A DNA stretch of 64,000 bases from Thiobacillus denitrificans ATCC 25259 (GCF_000012745.1 NC_007404.1:558001-622000), one strand, 5' to 3'; numbered from the stretch's first letter, positions 37,767 to 46,337 are shown. Notes: generated by a model not told the origin, from the sequence alone. A program made the numbers and translations.

Positions 37767-37796
37767 AGCATAGTGGAATTGCTTTTTGCCATGCAA
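37767..37796 (-). promoter_or_regulatory. candidate sigma-70 promoter of soxXYZA
   Basis: On the minus strand TTGCAT (37796-37791), an 18-base spacer and TATGCT (37772-37767). Transcription would start near 37760, leaving an 84-base leader before soxX. It lies between the protease gene stop (37820) and soxX. Confidence 0.5.
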
Positions 37797-37819
37797 TACC
37801 GGGCAAGCGTTTTTCGAAC

Positions 37820-39295
37820 CTATTCTCGAGGTAATTTCCTACCAGCATCGAACGCGCGCGAAGACCCCGCCGGCTGGCCGTCTTTGCGCTGCGCCTTTTC
37901 GGCTTCCTGCCACTCGCGGCGCTTTGCTTCGGCGGCCGAGAGTTCATGAAAGCTGCCGTCGCCGGCCTTGATGCCGAGCGAGACCTGCTCGATCGCGCCG
38001 ACCAGGTTGCCCCCGAGCGCGAGCGATTCGGCCATCGCCTGATGGCTCAGCAGGCGATGCCCCAGACGTGCGTGCACTTCGGCGGCCTGTCGCCACAAGC
38101 GGCGGTCAAGAGGATACAGGGCGAGCTGTGTGTCGACCTGACGCAACGCATCCTTGTTTTTCCGCGCGTCGAGCAGTGCACGGACATAGCCGTACTGCAG
38201 CGGCCGGTATCCCGGGAAGGCGGCGGTACCTGCCTCGTAGCGCTGCAGCGCGAGTGCCGGGTTGCCCGCGGCAAGTGCGGATTGGGCGGCGACTTGCGTG
38301 ACCATCGGATGTGCCGTCGCCCCGCCGAGCAGGGTTTGCGCCTCGCGCTCCGCGTCTTTGAATTGGCGCGCGCGCATGAGCGCCACGACCAGGCCGTAAC
38401 GCGCGGCCACCGCGCTGCTGTGGCGTTTTTCCTTCAGCGCGGCGCGCGCCGCGAGCACGGCGTCCTGCGGGCTGCCCTCGCGGGCGCGCAGGCGCGCGCG
38501 CACCAGCTGGAAGTCGAGGCTGTCCTCTTTCTGGTGATAGGGCGCCGCCTCGCTGCGCGCCTCCATGTCGGCGATACGCTCGGTCGTGAGCGGGTGCGTG
38601 CGCAGATAGGCCGGCGCGCTGCTGTCGTAGAAGCGGTTCGCACGCTGCAGCCGATTGAAGAAGCCGCTCATTCCGCGCGCGTCGTAGTCCGCGCGGGTCA
38701 GCATGTCGTAGCCCAGGCGATCGGCTTCACGCTCGTAGTCCCGGCTGTAGTTGAGCTGGTTCTGGATGGAGTAGGCCTGGCTCGACGCGATCGCCGCGCT
38801 CGCGATATTCGGGTTGGAACGGGACGCGAGCAGGGCAAGCGCAAGCGCCGCCAGCGTCGGCCACTGGCTCTGGCTCTGCGCCGCGACCATCCGCGCGATA
38901 TGGTCCTGGGTCACGTGGGCGATTTCGTGGGCGATCACGCCGGCGAGTTCGGATTCGCTTTGCGCCGCGAGCAGCAGCCCGGTGTGCACGCCGACGTTGC
39001 CGCCCGGCATCGCGAAGGCATTGATGCTCGGGTCGTCGACGACGAAGAAGTTGAATTCGCGTTGATTGCGCGTGCTGACGGAAACGAGCTTGTAGCCGAG
39101 TTGGCCGAGGTAGGTTTCGATCTCGGGATCGTCGAGGTAGCGCGGGTCGACGTAGACGTCGCGCATGATCGCGCGTCCCAGCGCCTGTTCCTCCTGATCG
39201 GAAAAGTATTGACGCGACACTTCCCCAAGTTCGGGCAGGTCGACGGCAGCGGCGGGTTGGGCCGCCAACAGCATGGCGAGCAGCAATCGCAGCAT
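37820..39295 (-). CDS. M48-family periplasmic metalloprotease with TPR domain (BepA-like)
   Basis: Zinc protease/chaperone of the outer-membrane quality control type. From ATG 39295 (MLRLLLAMLLAAQPAAA) the product has 491 residues with a signal peptide; the in-frame start at 39376 precedes it by 27 residues lacking export features. The zinc motif is HEIAH (in AGVIAHEIAHVTQDH), and the third ligand region YEREADRLG is present. The C-terminal half has TPR-like repeats (residues about 290-450). BepA acts on LptD and BAM substrates. Divergent from moaC. Confidence 0.9.
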   Translation of the reverse strand: MLRLLLAMLLAAQPAAAVDLPELGEVSRQYFSDQEEQALGRAIMRDVYVDPRYLDDPEIETYLGQLGYKLVSVSTRNQREFNFFVVDDPSINAFAMPGGNVGVHTGLLLAAQSESELAGVIAHEIAHVTQDHIARMVAAQSQSQWPTLAALALALLASRSNPNIASAAIASSQAYSIQNQLNYSRDYEREADRLGYDMLTRADYDARGMSGFFNRLQRANRFYDSSAPAYLRTHPLTTERIADMEARSEAAPYHQKEDSLDFQLVRARLRAREGSPQDAVLAARAALKEKRHSSAVAARYGLVVALMRARQFKDAEREAQTLLGGATAHPMVTQVAAQSALAAGNPALALQRYEAGTAAFPGYRPLQYGYVRALLDARKNKDALRQVDTQLALYPLDRRLWRQAAEVHARLGHRLLSHQAMAESLALGGNLVGAIEQVSLGIKAGDGSFHELSAAEAKRREWQEAEKAQRKDGQPAGSSRAFDAGRKLPRE

Positions 39296-39344
39296 CAGCA
39301 GCGCACGCGGGCCAAAGTCGAGGCGGGAGTAGACATTTGGTTTA

Positions 39345-39358
39345 CGATTCGTGAATCG
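39345..39358. promoter_or_regulatory. palindrome in the bepA/moaC divergent spacer
   Basis: CGATTC-GT-GAATCG, a perfect 6-2-6 palindrome 17 bases before the moaC ATG in an 80-base divergent spacer. Function unknown. Confidence 0.35.
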
Positions 39359-39375
39359 ACACAAGGTTCCCAGCA

Positions 39376-39855
39376 ATGAGCGAGTTTACCCATTTTGACG
39401 AAAGCGGCCGCGCCATCATGGTCGACGTGGCGGGCAAGGACGACACCCGCCGTGTTGCCACGGCACGCGGCGCCATCCACATGTTACCCGACACCCTCGG
39501 ACGCATTCTCGGCGGGCAGGCCGCCAAGGGCGACGTCCTTGCGGTCGCGCGCATCGCTGCGATACAGGCGACCAAACGCACGGCCGACTTGATCCCGCTC
39601 TGCCACCCGATCGCGCTGACTCGAGTTGTGGTCGATTTTGCGCCCGAAACCGAGGTCTCGCGCATCGTGTGCACGGTGACAGCCGAGACCGTGGGCAAGA
39701 CCGGGGTGGAAATGGAGGCACTGACCGGGGTCAGTGTAGCCCTCCTCACGATCTACGACATGTGCAAGGCAGTCGACCGCGGCATGCAGATCGGCGACAT
39801 CCAGCTCGTCGAGAAACAGGGCGGCCGCTCCGGCCACTGGCGCCTGCCCGATTAG
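39376..39855 (+). CDS. moaC: cyclic pyranopterin monophosphate synthase MoaC
   Basis: Second enzyme of molybdenum cofactor synthesis; converts 3',8-cyclo-GTP to cyclic pyranopterin phosphate. The 159 residues contain the conserved [53 protein letters not shown] and final KQGGRSG motifs; the active-site lysine lies in the last region. It stands alone here, but its product is needed by the molybdoenzyme SoeA encoded 400 bases downstream. Confidence 0.97.
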   Translation: MSEFTHFDESGRAIMVDVAGKDDTRRVATARGAIHMLPDTLGRILGGQAAKGDVLAVARIAAIQATKRTADLIPLCHPIALTRVVVDFAPETEVSRIVCTVTAETVGKTGVEMEALTGVSVALLTIYDMCKAVDRGMQIGDIQLVEKQGGRSGHWRLPD

Positions 39856-40006
39856 CCCGGTGCCCAGCAGGGCGGCGGTGGCCATCTGCTGGAACGGGCG
39901 AGTGCCTTCCGCCGGGCGTCACCGCAAAGGCGACAAGTTGCATGGCAGGGCCGGCGCGGCGAGAAGCGGTGCTTCGTGCCGACCACACGAAATAAAGATG
40001 TTTAAG

Positions 40007-40028
40007 TCCTTAATGATTAAGGATTTTT
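40007..40028 (+). terminator. weak hairpin with T-run between moaC and soeA
   Basis: TCCTTAA-TGA-TTAAGGA (40007-40023) followed by TTTTT. The stem is AT-rich, so termination of the moaC transcript may be partial. Confidence 0.5.
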
Positions 40029-40065
40029 CCCTTGTTCCGTTTATAGGGTCATAAGGGCGATCTGC

Positions 40066-40095
40066 TTGCCAGGATCTGTTGAAGGCGTGCAAAAT
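40066..40095 (+). promoter_or_regulatory. candidate sigma-70 promoter of soeABC
   Basis: TTGCCA (40066-40071), 18-base spacer, CAAAAT (40090-40095). Transcription would start near 40102, inside the palindrome at 40100-40116, giving a leader of about 145 bases. Confidence 0.35.
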
Positions 40096-40099
40096 AACA

Positions 40100-40116
40100 A
40101 AATATTCGGAATATTT
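40100..40116. promoter_or_regulatory. 17-base palindrome upstream of soeA
   Basis: AAATATTC-G-GAATATTT, a perfect 8-1-8 palindrome overlapping the predicted transcription start of soeABC. The ATTC/GAAT core recalls sites of ArsR-family sulfur-responsive repressors, although those usually have a wider gap; the regulator is unknown. Confidence 0.55.
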
Positions 40117-40248
40117 AATATATCCGTCCCCGTAGCAATCGGCGGGCAACGCCGTTGCGACGTCCCAGCAGTCACCTAAGGTGTTTAACGGGCAGTCCGA
40201 AACGCGGCTCGAGCGGCCGCCGGGGCGGTTTTTTTACTCAGAGACAGC

Positions 40249-43125
40249 ATGAACGCCAAAATAAAACTCGAAAATCACGACGCGCAGCAGATCAGGTACA
40301 CCACTTGTTATATGTGCGCGTGCCGCTGCGGCATCAAGGTGACGCTGGAGGACAACAAGGTTCGCTTCATCCAGGGTAACCGCAATCATCCGACCAACCA
40401 GGGCGTGCTGTGTGCCAAGGGTTCGGCCGGCATCATGAAACAGTACTCGACCGCGAAGCTCACGCAGCCCTTGATGCGCAAGCCGGGGACCGAACGCGGC
40501 GAAGGCGTTTACGAGCCGATTTCGTGGGATCAGGCGCTCGAAGTCTTGACCGCGCGGCTCGAAGAGATTCGCGCGACCGATCCGTCGAAGCTCGGCTATT
40601 TCACCGGCCGCGACCAGATGCAGGCGCTCACCGGCCTCTGGGCGCAGCAGTTCGGCACGCCCAACTGGTCGGCGCACGGCGGTTTCTGCTCGGTGAACAT
40701 GGCGGCGGCCGGCCTCTATTCGATCGGCTTCTCGTTCTGGGAGTTCGGTGCGCCCGACTGGGATTACGCCAAATACTTCCTGATGTGGGGGGTCGCCGAG
40801 GACCACTCGTCCAATCCGATCAAGATCGGCCTGGAGAAGCTCAAGCGCAAAGGCGGCAAGTTCGTCACGGTCAACCCGGTGCGCACCGGCTATTCGGCGA
40901 TCGCCGACGAGTGGCTGCCGATCAAGCCGGGCATGGACGGCCTGCTCGCGATGTCGATGGTCCACGTGCTGCTCAAGCATGAACAGTTCGACTACGAGTT
41001 TCTGGTCCGCTACACCAACGCGTCCTGGCTCGTCGTACAGACACCGGGGCAGAAGGGCGATGGCCTGTTCCTGCGCGACGAAAACGGCCATCCGCTGATC
41101 TGGGATCTCGACAAGGAAGCATTCAAGAACGGCATGGACGGCGACATCGCTCCAGCCCTGTTCGGAGAGTACGTCGCGCCCGACGGCCGTCACGTCAAGA
41201 CCGTGATGTCGCTGATGGCCGAGCGTTATCTCGACGCGCGCTACGCCCCCGAAAACGTCGCGCTCGAGTGCGGTCTGCCAGCCGAGACGATCGAGCGCAT
41301 CGCGCTGGAGATGGCGCACGTCGCGTTCCAGGAAACCGTCGAGCTGCCGATCGAATGGACCGACGTCTGGGGCAAGAAGCACGACAAGGTCGTCGGACGT
41401 CCGGTCGCGATGTATGCGATGCGCGGCATCTCCGCGCACTCCAACGGCTTCCACTCGTGCCGCGCGATCCACATGATCCAGATGCTGCTGGGCGCGCTCG
41501 ACGCGCCGGGCAATTTCCGCGCCCGCGCGCCGTACCCGAAGCCGATCCCGCCGCACCAGCTGCCGGAAAATAACATCGACATCATCAACGCGCCGAACAC
41601 GCCGCTGTCGCGTCCGCCGCTCGGTTTCCCGACGCGTCCGGAAGATCTCGTGATCGACGAGTTCGGCAATCCGCTGCGCATCGACAAGGCCTACTCGTGG
41701 GAGGTGCCGATCGCCTCACACGGGCTGATGCACATGGTCATCACCAACGCGACGAACCACGATCCCTATGCGCTCGACACGCTGATCCTGTTCATGGCGA
41801 ACATGGCGTGGAACTCGACCATGAACACGGCGAACATCCAGGACATGCTGCGCATGAAGGATCCCGAGGAGCCGGGCGAGTACAAGATCCCGTTCCTCGT
41901 CGTCATCGACGCCTTCCACTCGGAGATGACGAATTTCGCCGACCTGATCCTGCCGGACACGACCTACCTCGAGCGCCACGACTGCATCTCGCTGCTCGAC
42001 CGGCCGATTTCGGAGCCCGACGCCGCTGCCGACGCGATCCGCTATCCGCTCGTCACGATCGACCGCGACGTGCGGCCGTGGCAGGAAGTCATGGTCGAGC
42101 TGGCGTCGCGCCTCAAATTCCCGGCCTTCACCAACCCGGACGGTACGCGCAAGTTCAAGGACTACCCGGATTTCATCGTCAACTTCGAGCGGTCGCCGGG
42201 CGTGGGCTTCCTCGCCGGCTGGCGCGGCAAGGACGGCAGCAAGTCGTTGAAGGGCGAACCCAACCCGAATCAGTGGCAGAAGTACATCGAGAATCAGAGT
42301 TTCTTCGCCCACCACTGGCCCGACAACCAGAAGTACATGCGCTACGCCAACAAGGACTACCTGGACGTGGCGGCGGACGTCGGCTTCGTCGGCAAGGTCG
42401 AGCCCATCATCATGCAGTTCTATTCCGAGCCGCTGCAGAAGTTCCGCCTCGCCGGGCAGGGCCTGTACGACGGCCCGCAGCCGAACAACCAAGTCGACCG
42501 CGAGCGCCTCGTGAAGTATTTCGACCCCCTGCCGATGTGGTACGAGCCGCTCGAGCAGCAGCGCGTTGACGCCAAGGAATATCCCTTCTTCGCGCTGACC
42601 CAGCGTCCGATGTTCATGTACCACTCGTGGGATTCGCAGAACGTGTGGTTGCGCCAGATCATGGCGCAGAACTACATGTACATGAACGCGCGCCGCGCCG
42701 CGGAAATGGGCATCAAGGACTTCGACTGGATCTGGGTCGAGTCGCACAACGGCAAGATCCGCTGCCAGGTCAAGACCATGGAAGGCACGCAGGAAGACAC
42801 GATCTGGACCTGGAACGCGATCGGCAAGCAGAAGGGCGCCTGGGGCCTTAAGGAAAACGCCTCCGAGGCGACCAAGGGCTTCCTGCTTAATCACCTGATT
42901 TCGGAGCTGCTGCCGGAAAAATCGGGCGAGCGCCGGGTCACCAACTCCGACCCGGTGACCGGTCAGGCGGCCTGGTTCGACCTGCGGGTGAAGATCTGGA
43001 AGGCGGCGCCCGGCGAGACGGGGGCGTGGCCGCAGTTCGACGTCCTCAAGCCGCTCCCCGGCGACGAGCGTTACGAGCGCCCCGACGTGTTGCGCTACGA
43101 CGCGCGCAGCCACGAAAAAAACTGA
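40249..43125 (+). CDS. soeA: sulfite dehydrogenase (quinone) molybdopterin subunit SoeA
   Basis: Catalytic subunit of the cytoplasmic, membrane-attached sulfite:quinone oxidoreductase. The 958-residue protein has no Tat signal. The N-terminal [4Fe-4S] motif is C20-x2-C23-x3-C27-x27-C55 (TTCYMCACRCG, VLCAKG). Molybdopterin oxidoreductase motifs follow (GFCSVNMAAAGL, GVAEDHSSNP, YAMRGISAHSNGFHSCRAIHM) with a C-terminal dinucleotide-binding domain (TQRPMFMYHSWDSQN). The nearest families are SoeA and polysulfide/thiosulfate reductase-like PsrA/PhsA; the sulfur context and cytoplasmic location favour SoeA. soeB follows after 44 bases. Confidence 0.9.
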   Translation: MNAKIKLENHDAQQIRYTTCYMCACRCGIKVTLEDNKVRFIQGNRNHPTNQGVLCAKGSAGIMKQYSTAKLTQPLMRKPGTERGEGVYEPISWDQALEVLTARLEEIRATDPSKLGYFTGRDQMQALTGLWAQQFGTPNWSAHGGFCSVNMAAAGLYSIGFSFWEFGAPDWDYAKYFLMWGVAEDHSSNPIKIGLEKLKRKGGKFVTVNPVRTGYSAIADEWLPIKPGMDGLLAMSMVHVLLKHEQFDYEFLVRYTNASWLVVQTPGQKGDGLFLRDENGHPLIWDLDKEAFKNGMDGDIAPALFGEYVAPDGRHVKTVMSLMAERYLDARYAPENVALECGLPAETIERIALEMAHVAFQETVELPIEWTDVWGKKHDKVVGRPVAMYAMRGISAHSNGFHSCRAIHMIQMLLGALDAPGNFRARAPYPKPIPPHQLPENNIDIINAPNTPLSRPPLGFPTRPEDLVIDEFGNPLRIDKAYSWEVPIASHGLMHMVITNATNHDPYALDTLILFMANMAWNSTMNTANIQDMLRMKDPEEPGEYKIPFLVVIDAFHSEMTNFADLILPDTTYLERHDCISLLDRPISEPDAAADAIRYPLVTIDRDVRPWQEVMVELASRLKFPAFTNPDGTRKFKDYPDFIVNFERSPGVGFLAGWRGKDGSKSLKGEPNPNQWQKYIENQSFFAHHWPDNQKYMRYANKDYLDVAADVGFVGKVEPIIMQFYSEPLQKFRLAGQGLYDGPQPNNQVDRERLVKYFDPLPMWYEPLEQQRVDAKEYPFFALTQRPMFMYHSWDSQNVWLRQIMAQNYMYMNARRAAEMGIKDFDWIWVESHNGKIRCQVKTMEGTQEDTIWTWNAIGKQKGAWGLKENASEATKGFLLNHLISELLPEKSGERRVTNSDPVTGQAAWFDLRVKIWKAAPGETGAWPQFDVLKPLPGDERYERPDVLRYDARSHEKN

Positions 43126-43169
43126 ACGGCAGAACTGAGCAGTACCTATATAAATAAAGCGAGCACAAC

Positions 43170-43865
43170 ATGAGACTTGGATTGGTCATCGACCTTGACG
43201 TGTGCGTGGGCTGTCATGCCTGCGCCATCGCCTGCAAGGAGTGGAACGCCTCCGGCACCATCGGCCCGTTGTCGGATTACCAGCCCTACGGCGCCGAGCC
43301 GTCGGGCGTCTGGTTCAACCGGATCCGCCATTACGAGATGGACGAGTATCCGAACAACAAGACCGTCAACTTCCCGATGTCGTGCATGCACTGCGAGGAC
43401 GCCGACTGCGTCACGGTGTGCCCGACCGGCGCGTCGTACAAGCGTGCCGAGGACGGCATCGTGCTGATCGACCAGGATAAGTGCATGGGCTGCAACTACT
43501 GCTCCTGGGCCTGCCCCTACGGCGCGCGCGAACTCGACCGATCGAGCGGCACGATGAAGAAATGCACGCTGTGCGTCGACCGTATCTACGACGAGAACCT
43601 GCCGGTCGAGGAGCGCCAACCCTCGTGCGTGCTGACCTGCCCGGCGCACGCGCGCATGTTCGGCGACTTCGACGATCCCGATTCGGCGGTGTCGCGCGTG
43701 GTGCGCGAGCGCGGCGGGTATCCGCTGATGCCCGAGCTCAACTACAACCCGACGAACACCTATCTGCCGATCCGTCGCAAGCCGGTGATCGGGGTGGAAA
43801 CCAAACCGAAGGGCGGCTTGAAGGAAAGCATCAAGCAGTTCGCCAACAGGCTGGTGCGCCGTTGA
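43170..43865 (+). CDS. soeB: sulfite dehydrogenase iron-sulfur subunit SoeB
   Basis: DmsB/NrfC-type ferredoxin that links SoeA to the membrane subunit. The 231 residues hold four [4Fe-4S] motifs: CVGCHACAIACKEWN, CMHCEDADCVTVCP, CMGCNYCSWACPYG and CTLCVDR with CVLTCPAHAR. There is no signal peptide, matching the cytoplasmic SoeA. The end of the protein is a basic tail (FANRLVRR). Confidence 0.93.
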   Translation: MRLGLVIDLDVCVGCHACAIACKEWNASGTIGPLSDYQPYGAEPSGVWFNRIRHYEMDEYPNNKTVNFPMSCMHCEDADCVTVCPTGASYKRAEDGIVLIDQDKCMGCNYCSWACPYGARELDRSSGTMKKCTLCVDRIYDENLPVEERQPSCVLTCPAHARMFGDFDDPDSAVSRVVRERGGYPLMPELNYNPTNTYLPIRRKPVIGVETKPKGGLKESIKQFANRLVRR

Positions 43866-43974
43866 GCGACGCCGCAAGATAAATCGCGTTCGAAGTATTC
43901 GTCATCGGTGATGTCCGGCGCGGCTCGCGGAGCCGATCGCCGGTCCCGCCGGTTGCCCTGATTAGGAAATAACT

Positions 43975-44913
43975 ATGCATCCCGCGTTTTCAGTCATCTT
44001 CTTCACCGTCGCGTCGGGCGCAGGCTTCGGCCTCATCTCGCTGCTGTTCATCGCCGATTCCTTCAAGCTGGGTGGCGGATTCAGCCGCGAAGAGCTCACG
44101 ATCGGCGGCCTCATCGCGCTGGGCCTCATCGTATTCGGCCTGTTGTCGTCGACCTTTCACCTCGCCAATCCGAAAAATGCCTGGCGTGCAGTGACCCGCT
44201 TCCGCACGTCCTGGCTGTCGCGCGAAGGCGTGTTCGCGATCGCCTTCATGCCGCTGGCGCTGGTCTACCTGGCGAGCATCTGGTTCGACGCCCCCCTGTG
44301 GCTGCGCGAGACGGTCGGCTTCCTGACCGCGGTGCTGGCATGGATCACCGTTTTTTCGACCGGCATGATCTACGCCTGCCTCAAGACCATCCGCCAGTGG
44401 AACACGCCGCTCGTGCCGGCGAATTACCTCGCGCTGGGCTACGCCAGCGGCAGCCTGCTGCTGCTCCTCGGCGCGGTTCGCGCAGGGCTGGACACCACGC
44501 CCTATATCGCGATGTCGGCGCTGATCATTTCGATCGCCGCCGTGCTCAAGGCGATCTATTATTTCTGGATCCGCAGCCCCGGGCTCACGCCGACGATCAA
44601 TACCGCGACCGGTCTGACGCGGGCGAAGGTCAAGCTGCTCGACACTGGTCATACTCACGGCACCTTCCTGACCCAGGAGTTCGGATTCAAACTCGCACGC
44701 CAGAAGGCCGGACTGCTCAAGGTGGTCGTCTTCGCCCTGGGTTTCGGCCTTCCCGGCGTGATGCTGGTCTGGGTGTTCGAGCAGCAGGGGGGACTGGCCG
44801 CCGCCGCGGTCGCGGCCATGGCCGGGATCGCCGGTGCAGCGGTCGAACGCTGGCTGTTTTTTGCCGAGGCCCGTCACGTCGTCAATCTGTATCACGGCGC
44901 GCAGCGCTGCTGA
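43975..44913 (+). CDS. soeC: sulfite dehydrogenase membrane anchor SoeC (DmsC/NrfD type)
   Basis: Quinone-reducing membrane subunit. The 312 residues form about eight helices (SVIFFTVASGAGFGLISLLF, LIALGLIVFGLLSSTFHL, LTAVLAWITVFSTGMIYA, VVVFALGFGLPGVMLVWVF). The motif STFHLANPKNAWRA with SWLSREGVF is typical of the DmsC family. It is separated from soeB by 109 bases with no supported gene. It ends near RWLFFAEARHVVNLYHG. Confidence 0.92.
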   Translation: MHPAFSVIFFTVASGAGFGLISLLFIADSFKLGGGFSREELTIGGLIALGLIVFGLLSSTFHLANPKNAWRAVTRFRTSWLSREGVFAIAFMPLALVYLASIWFDAPLWLRETVGFLTAVLAWITVFSTGMIYACLKTIRQWNTPLVPANYLALGYASGSLLLLLGAVRAGLDTTPYIAMSALIISIAAVLKAIYYFWIRSPGLTPTINTATGLTRAKVKLLDTGHTHGTFLTQEFGFKLARQKAGLLKVVVFALGFGLPGVMLVWVFEQQGGLAAAAVAAMAGIAGAAVERWLFFAEARHVVNLYHGAQRC

Positions 44914-44952
44914 TCGGTTCGCGGCCTTGGCCGCGGCGGGTGTCTGATGTAT

Positions 44953-44968
44953 ATTAGAGGGTTCTAAT
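44953..44968. promoter_or_regulatory. inverted repeat upstream of the rhodanese gene
   Basis: ATTAGA (44953-44958) and TCTAAT (44963-44968) with a four-base gap, 22 bases before the rhodanese ATG and ten bases before its ribosome site. It could be an operator or overlap a -10 region (TATATTAGA). Function unknown. Confidence 0.35.
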
Positions 44969-44990
44969 TTTCCATGCAGGAGTGACATCG

Positions 44991-45320
44991 ATGGTTGGAC
45001 TGTCAGGCTTCAAGGAAGTGGATTCGGCTTATGTTGCAGAGCTTGCCGCCAAGGGCGCGCATTTGATCGACGTGCGGACCGAGGCCGAGGTGGCGCAGGG
45101 CGTCATCGACGGCGCGATTCACATCCCCCTCCACCTGCTGCCCCTGCGTGCGGCCGACATCCCGCAGGACAAGCCTGTGGTGATCTACTGCCGCTCGGGC
45201 GCGCGCTCGGCGCAGGCATGCGCGTTCATGGCTTCCAAGGGTTATGGGAACATGCACAATCTCGCCGGCGGCATCATCGCCTGGGCACGCGCCGGACAGG
45301 CCATTCGCCCTGCCGGATAA
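44991..45320 (+). CDS. single-domain rhodanese sulfurtransferase
   Basis: Transfers sulfane sulfur through an active-site cysteine. From ATG 44991 the product has 109 residues; AGGAG at 44978-44982 fits this start better than the GTG at 44982. The active loop is YCRSGARSAQ (catalytic Cys about 66), and HLIDVRTEAEVAQGVIDGAIHIPL is the typical first half. First gene of the rhodanese-tusA-dsrE2 cluster, which is known in sulfur oxidizers as a sulfur relay into the cytoplasm. Confidence 0.93.
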   Translation: MVGLSGFKEVDSAYVAELAAKGAHLIDVRTEAEVAQGVIDGAIHIPLHLLPLRAADIPQDKPVVIYCRSGARSAQACAFMASKGYGNMHNLAGGIIAWARAGQAIRPAG

Positions 45321-45354
45321 GGATGGGACGCCGGGACTACGCCAACTGGCTGAT

Positions 45355-45393
45355 TTTGCCTATTGCGCGGCGATTTCGGTTGCAATAGGCAAA
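45355..45393. repeat. 12-base-pair inverted repeat upstream of tusA
   Basis: TTTGCCTATTGC (45355-45366) and GCAATAGGCAAA (45382-45393), a perfect repeat with a 15-base loop between the rhodanese gene and tusA. No T-run follows. A possible -35/-10 pair (TTGCAA 45380-45385, TAAGGT 45403-45408) overlaps the right arm, so it may be an operator or an RNA hairpin. Confidence 0.65.
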
Positions 45394-45455
45394 CTTCTGG
45401 TTTAAGGTACCGCAGCGTTTTTTAGTACATGCCGATTTAATGTAAGGAGAACAGA

Positions 45456-45683
45456 ATGAATTTTGATAAAGAACTCGATGCACGTGGTCTGAACTGTCCC
45501 CTGCCCATCCTGCGTGCCAAGAAAGCCCTGGCCGAAGTCACCAGCGGACAAGTGCTGAAAATCCTGTCGACCGACCCGGGTTCGGTCAAGGATTTTGCGG
45601 CCTTCGCCAAGCAGACCGGCAACGAACTGCTGTCCACTGCCGAGGCAGGTGGCGAGTTCACCTTCTTCATGAAGAAAAAATAA
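45456..45683 (+). CDS. tusA: sulfur carrier protein TusA
   Basis: 75-residue cytoplasmic sulfur carrier. The CPxP signature with the active cysteine is ARGLNCPLPILRAKKAL. The rest follows the TusA/SirA fold (GQVLKILSTDPGSVKDFAAFAKQTGNE). TAAGGAGAA lies eight bases before the ATG. In sulfur oxidizers TusA accepts sulfur from rhodanese and DsrE-type proteins and feeds Dsr or sHdr pathways; neither is in this window. Confidence 0.95.
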   Translation: MNFDKELDARGLNCPLPILRAKKALAEVTSGQVLKILSTDPGSVKDFAAFAKQTGNELLSTAEAGGEFTFFMKKK

Positions 45684-45700
45684 TAAAAGAAACCTAACCG

Positions 45701-45742
45701 GCGCCGACTGTTCCAAAGAAGAACACACGGCGCTGTTTTTTT
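45701..45742 (+). terminator. intrinsic terminator between tusA and dsrE2
   Basis: GCGCCG (45701-45706) pairs with CGGCGC (45728-45733); inside it GTTC pairs with GAAC across a three-by-three internal loop, and TTTTTTT follows at 45736-45742. It should cut much of the tusA transcript before dsrE2. Confidence 0.7.
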
Positions 45743-45762
45743 AACGAAACAGGAGACAGAGC

Positions 45763-46272
45763 ATGGATACCAAAAAAATGGCCATCATTGCCACCAAGGG
45801 CACGCTGGACTGGGCTTACCCCCCGTTCATCCTGGCTTCGACGGCGGCGGCGCTGGGTTATGAAACCCAGATTTTCTTCACCTTCTACGGCCTCCAGCTC
45901 CTCCGCAAGGATCTGTCTGTCCTGAAAGTGAGCCCCTTGGGCAACCCCGGCATGCCGATGAAGATGCCCTTTGGCCCGAAATGGTTCAAGAGCATCAACT
46001 GGAACATGCCCAACGCGATCCAGTCGCTTATCCCGGGTTACGAAAGCGTCGCAACGGCCCTGATGAAGCAGACCATCGCCAACAACGGCGTGGCGACCAT
46101 TCCCGACCTGCGCGAGCTGTGCCAGGAAGCCGAAGTCAAGTTCCTCGCCTGCCAGATGACGGTCGAACTGTTCGGCTTCGAACACTCCGACTTCATCGAC
46201 GGTCTCGAATACGGTGGTGCCGCCACCTTCTTCGAATTTGCCGGCGAAACCGACATCTGCCTGTTCATGTAA
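45763..46272 (+). CDS. dsrE2: DsrE2-family sulfur transfer protein
   Basis: 169-residue DsrE/F-like protein of the DsrE2 (peroxiredoxin-family) group. It begins with the first strand KKMAIIATKGTLDWAYPPFILASTAAALGY-type segment, and has YETQIFFTFYGLQLLRKDL and the conserved cysteine region KFLACQMTVELFGF. Another cysteine is in LRELCQEAEVK. It is the third member of the rhodanese-tusA-dsrE2 relay. Hydrophobic stretches are short, so it is probably soluble or weakly membrane attached. Confidence 0.88.
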   Translation: MDTKKMAIIATKGTLDWAYPPFILASTAAALGYETQIFFTFYGLQLLRKDLSVLKVSPLGNPGMPMKMPFGPKWFKSINWNMPNAIQSLIPGYESVATALMKQTIANNGVATIPDLRELCQEAEVKFLACQMTVELFGFEHSDFIDGLEYGGAATFFEFAGETDICLFM

Positions 46273-46306
46273 GAAACAGCGTCTGATCGAAGCTTGCAGT
46301 CCGATG

Positions 46307-46337
46307 AAAAAGAGCCGAAGTGATTCGGCTCTTTTTT
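46307..46337. terminator. intrinsic terminator after dsrE2
   Basis: AAAAAGAGCCGAA-GTGA-TTCGGCTCTTTTT, a 13-base-pair stem with a four-base loop ending in a T-run, 35 bases after the dsrE2 stop. Confidence 0.9.

Larger units (their letters stand above)
39856..40248. other. 393-base moaC-soeA spacer
   Basis: No supported gene. Much more AT-rich than its surroundings between 39990 and 40130. It holds a hairpin with T-run (40007-40028), a candidate promoter (40066-40095) and a 17-base palindrome (40100-40116), so it is best read as the soeABC regulatory region. Confidence 0.65.

Noticed and set aside
40249..44913. soeABC as a polysulfide or thiosulfate reductase
   Set aside because: The catalytic subunit has no Tat signal, so it is cytoplasmic, and the surroundings are oxidative sulfur genes; a reductase cannot be fully excluded.
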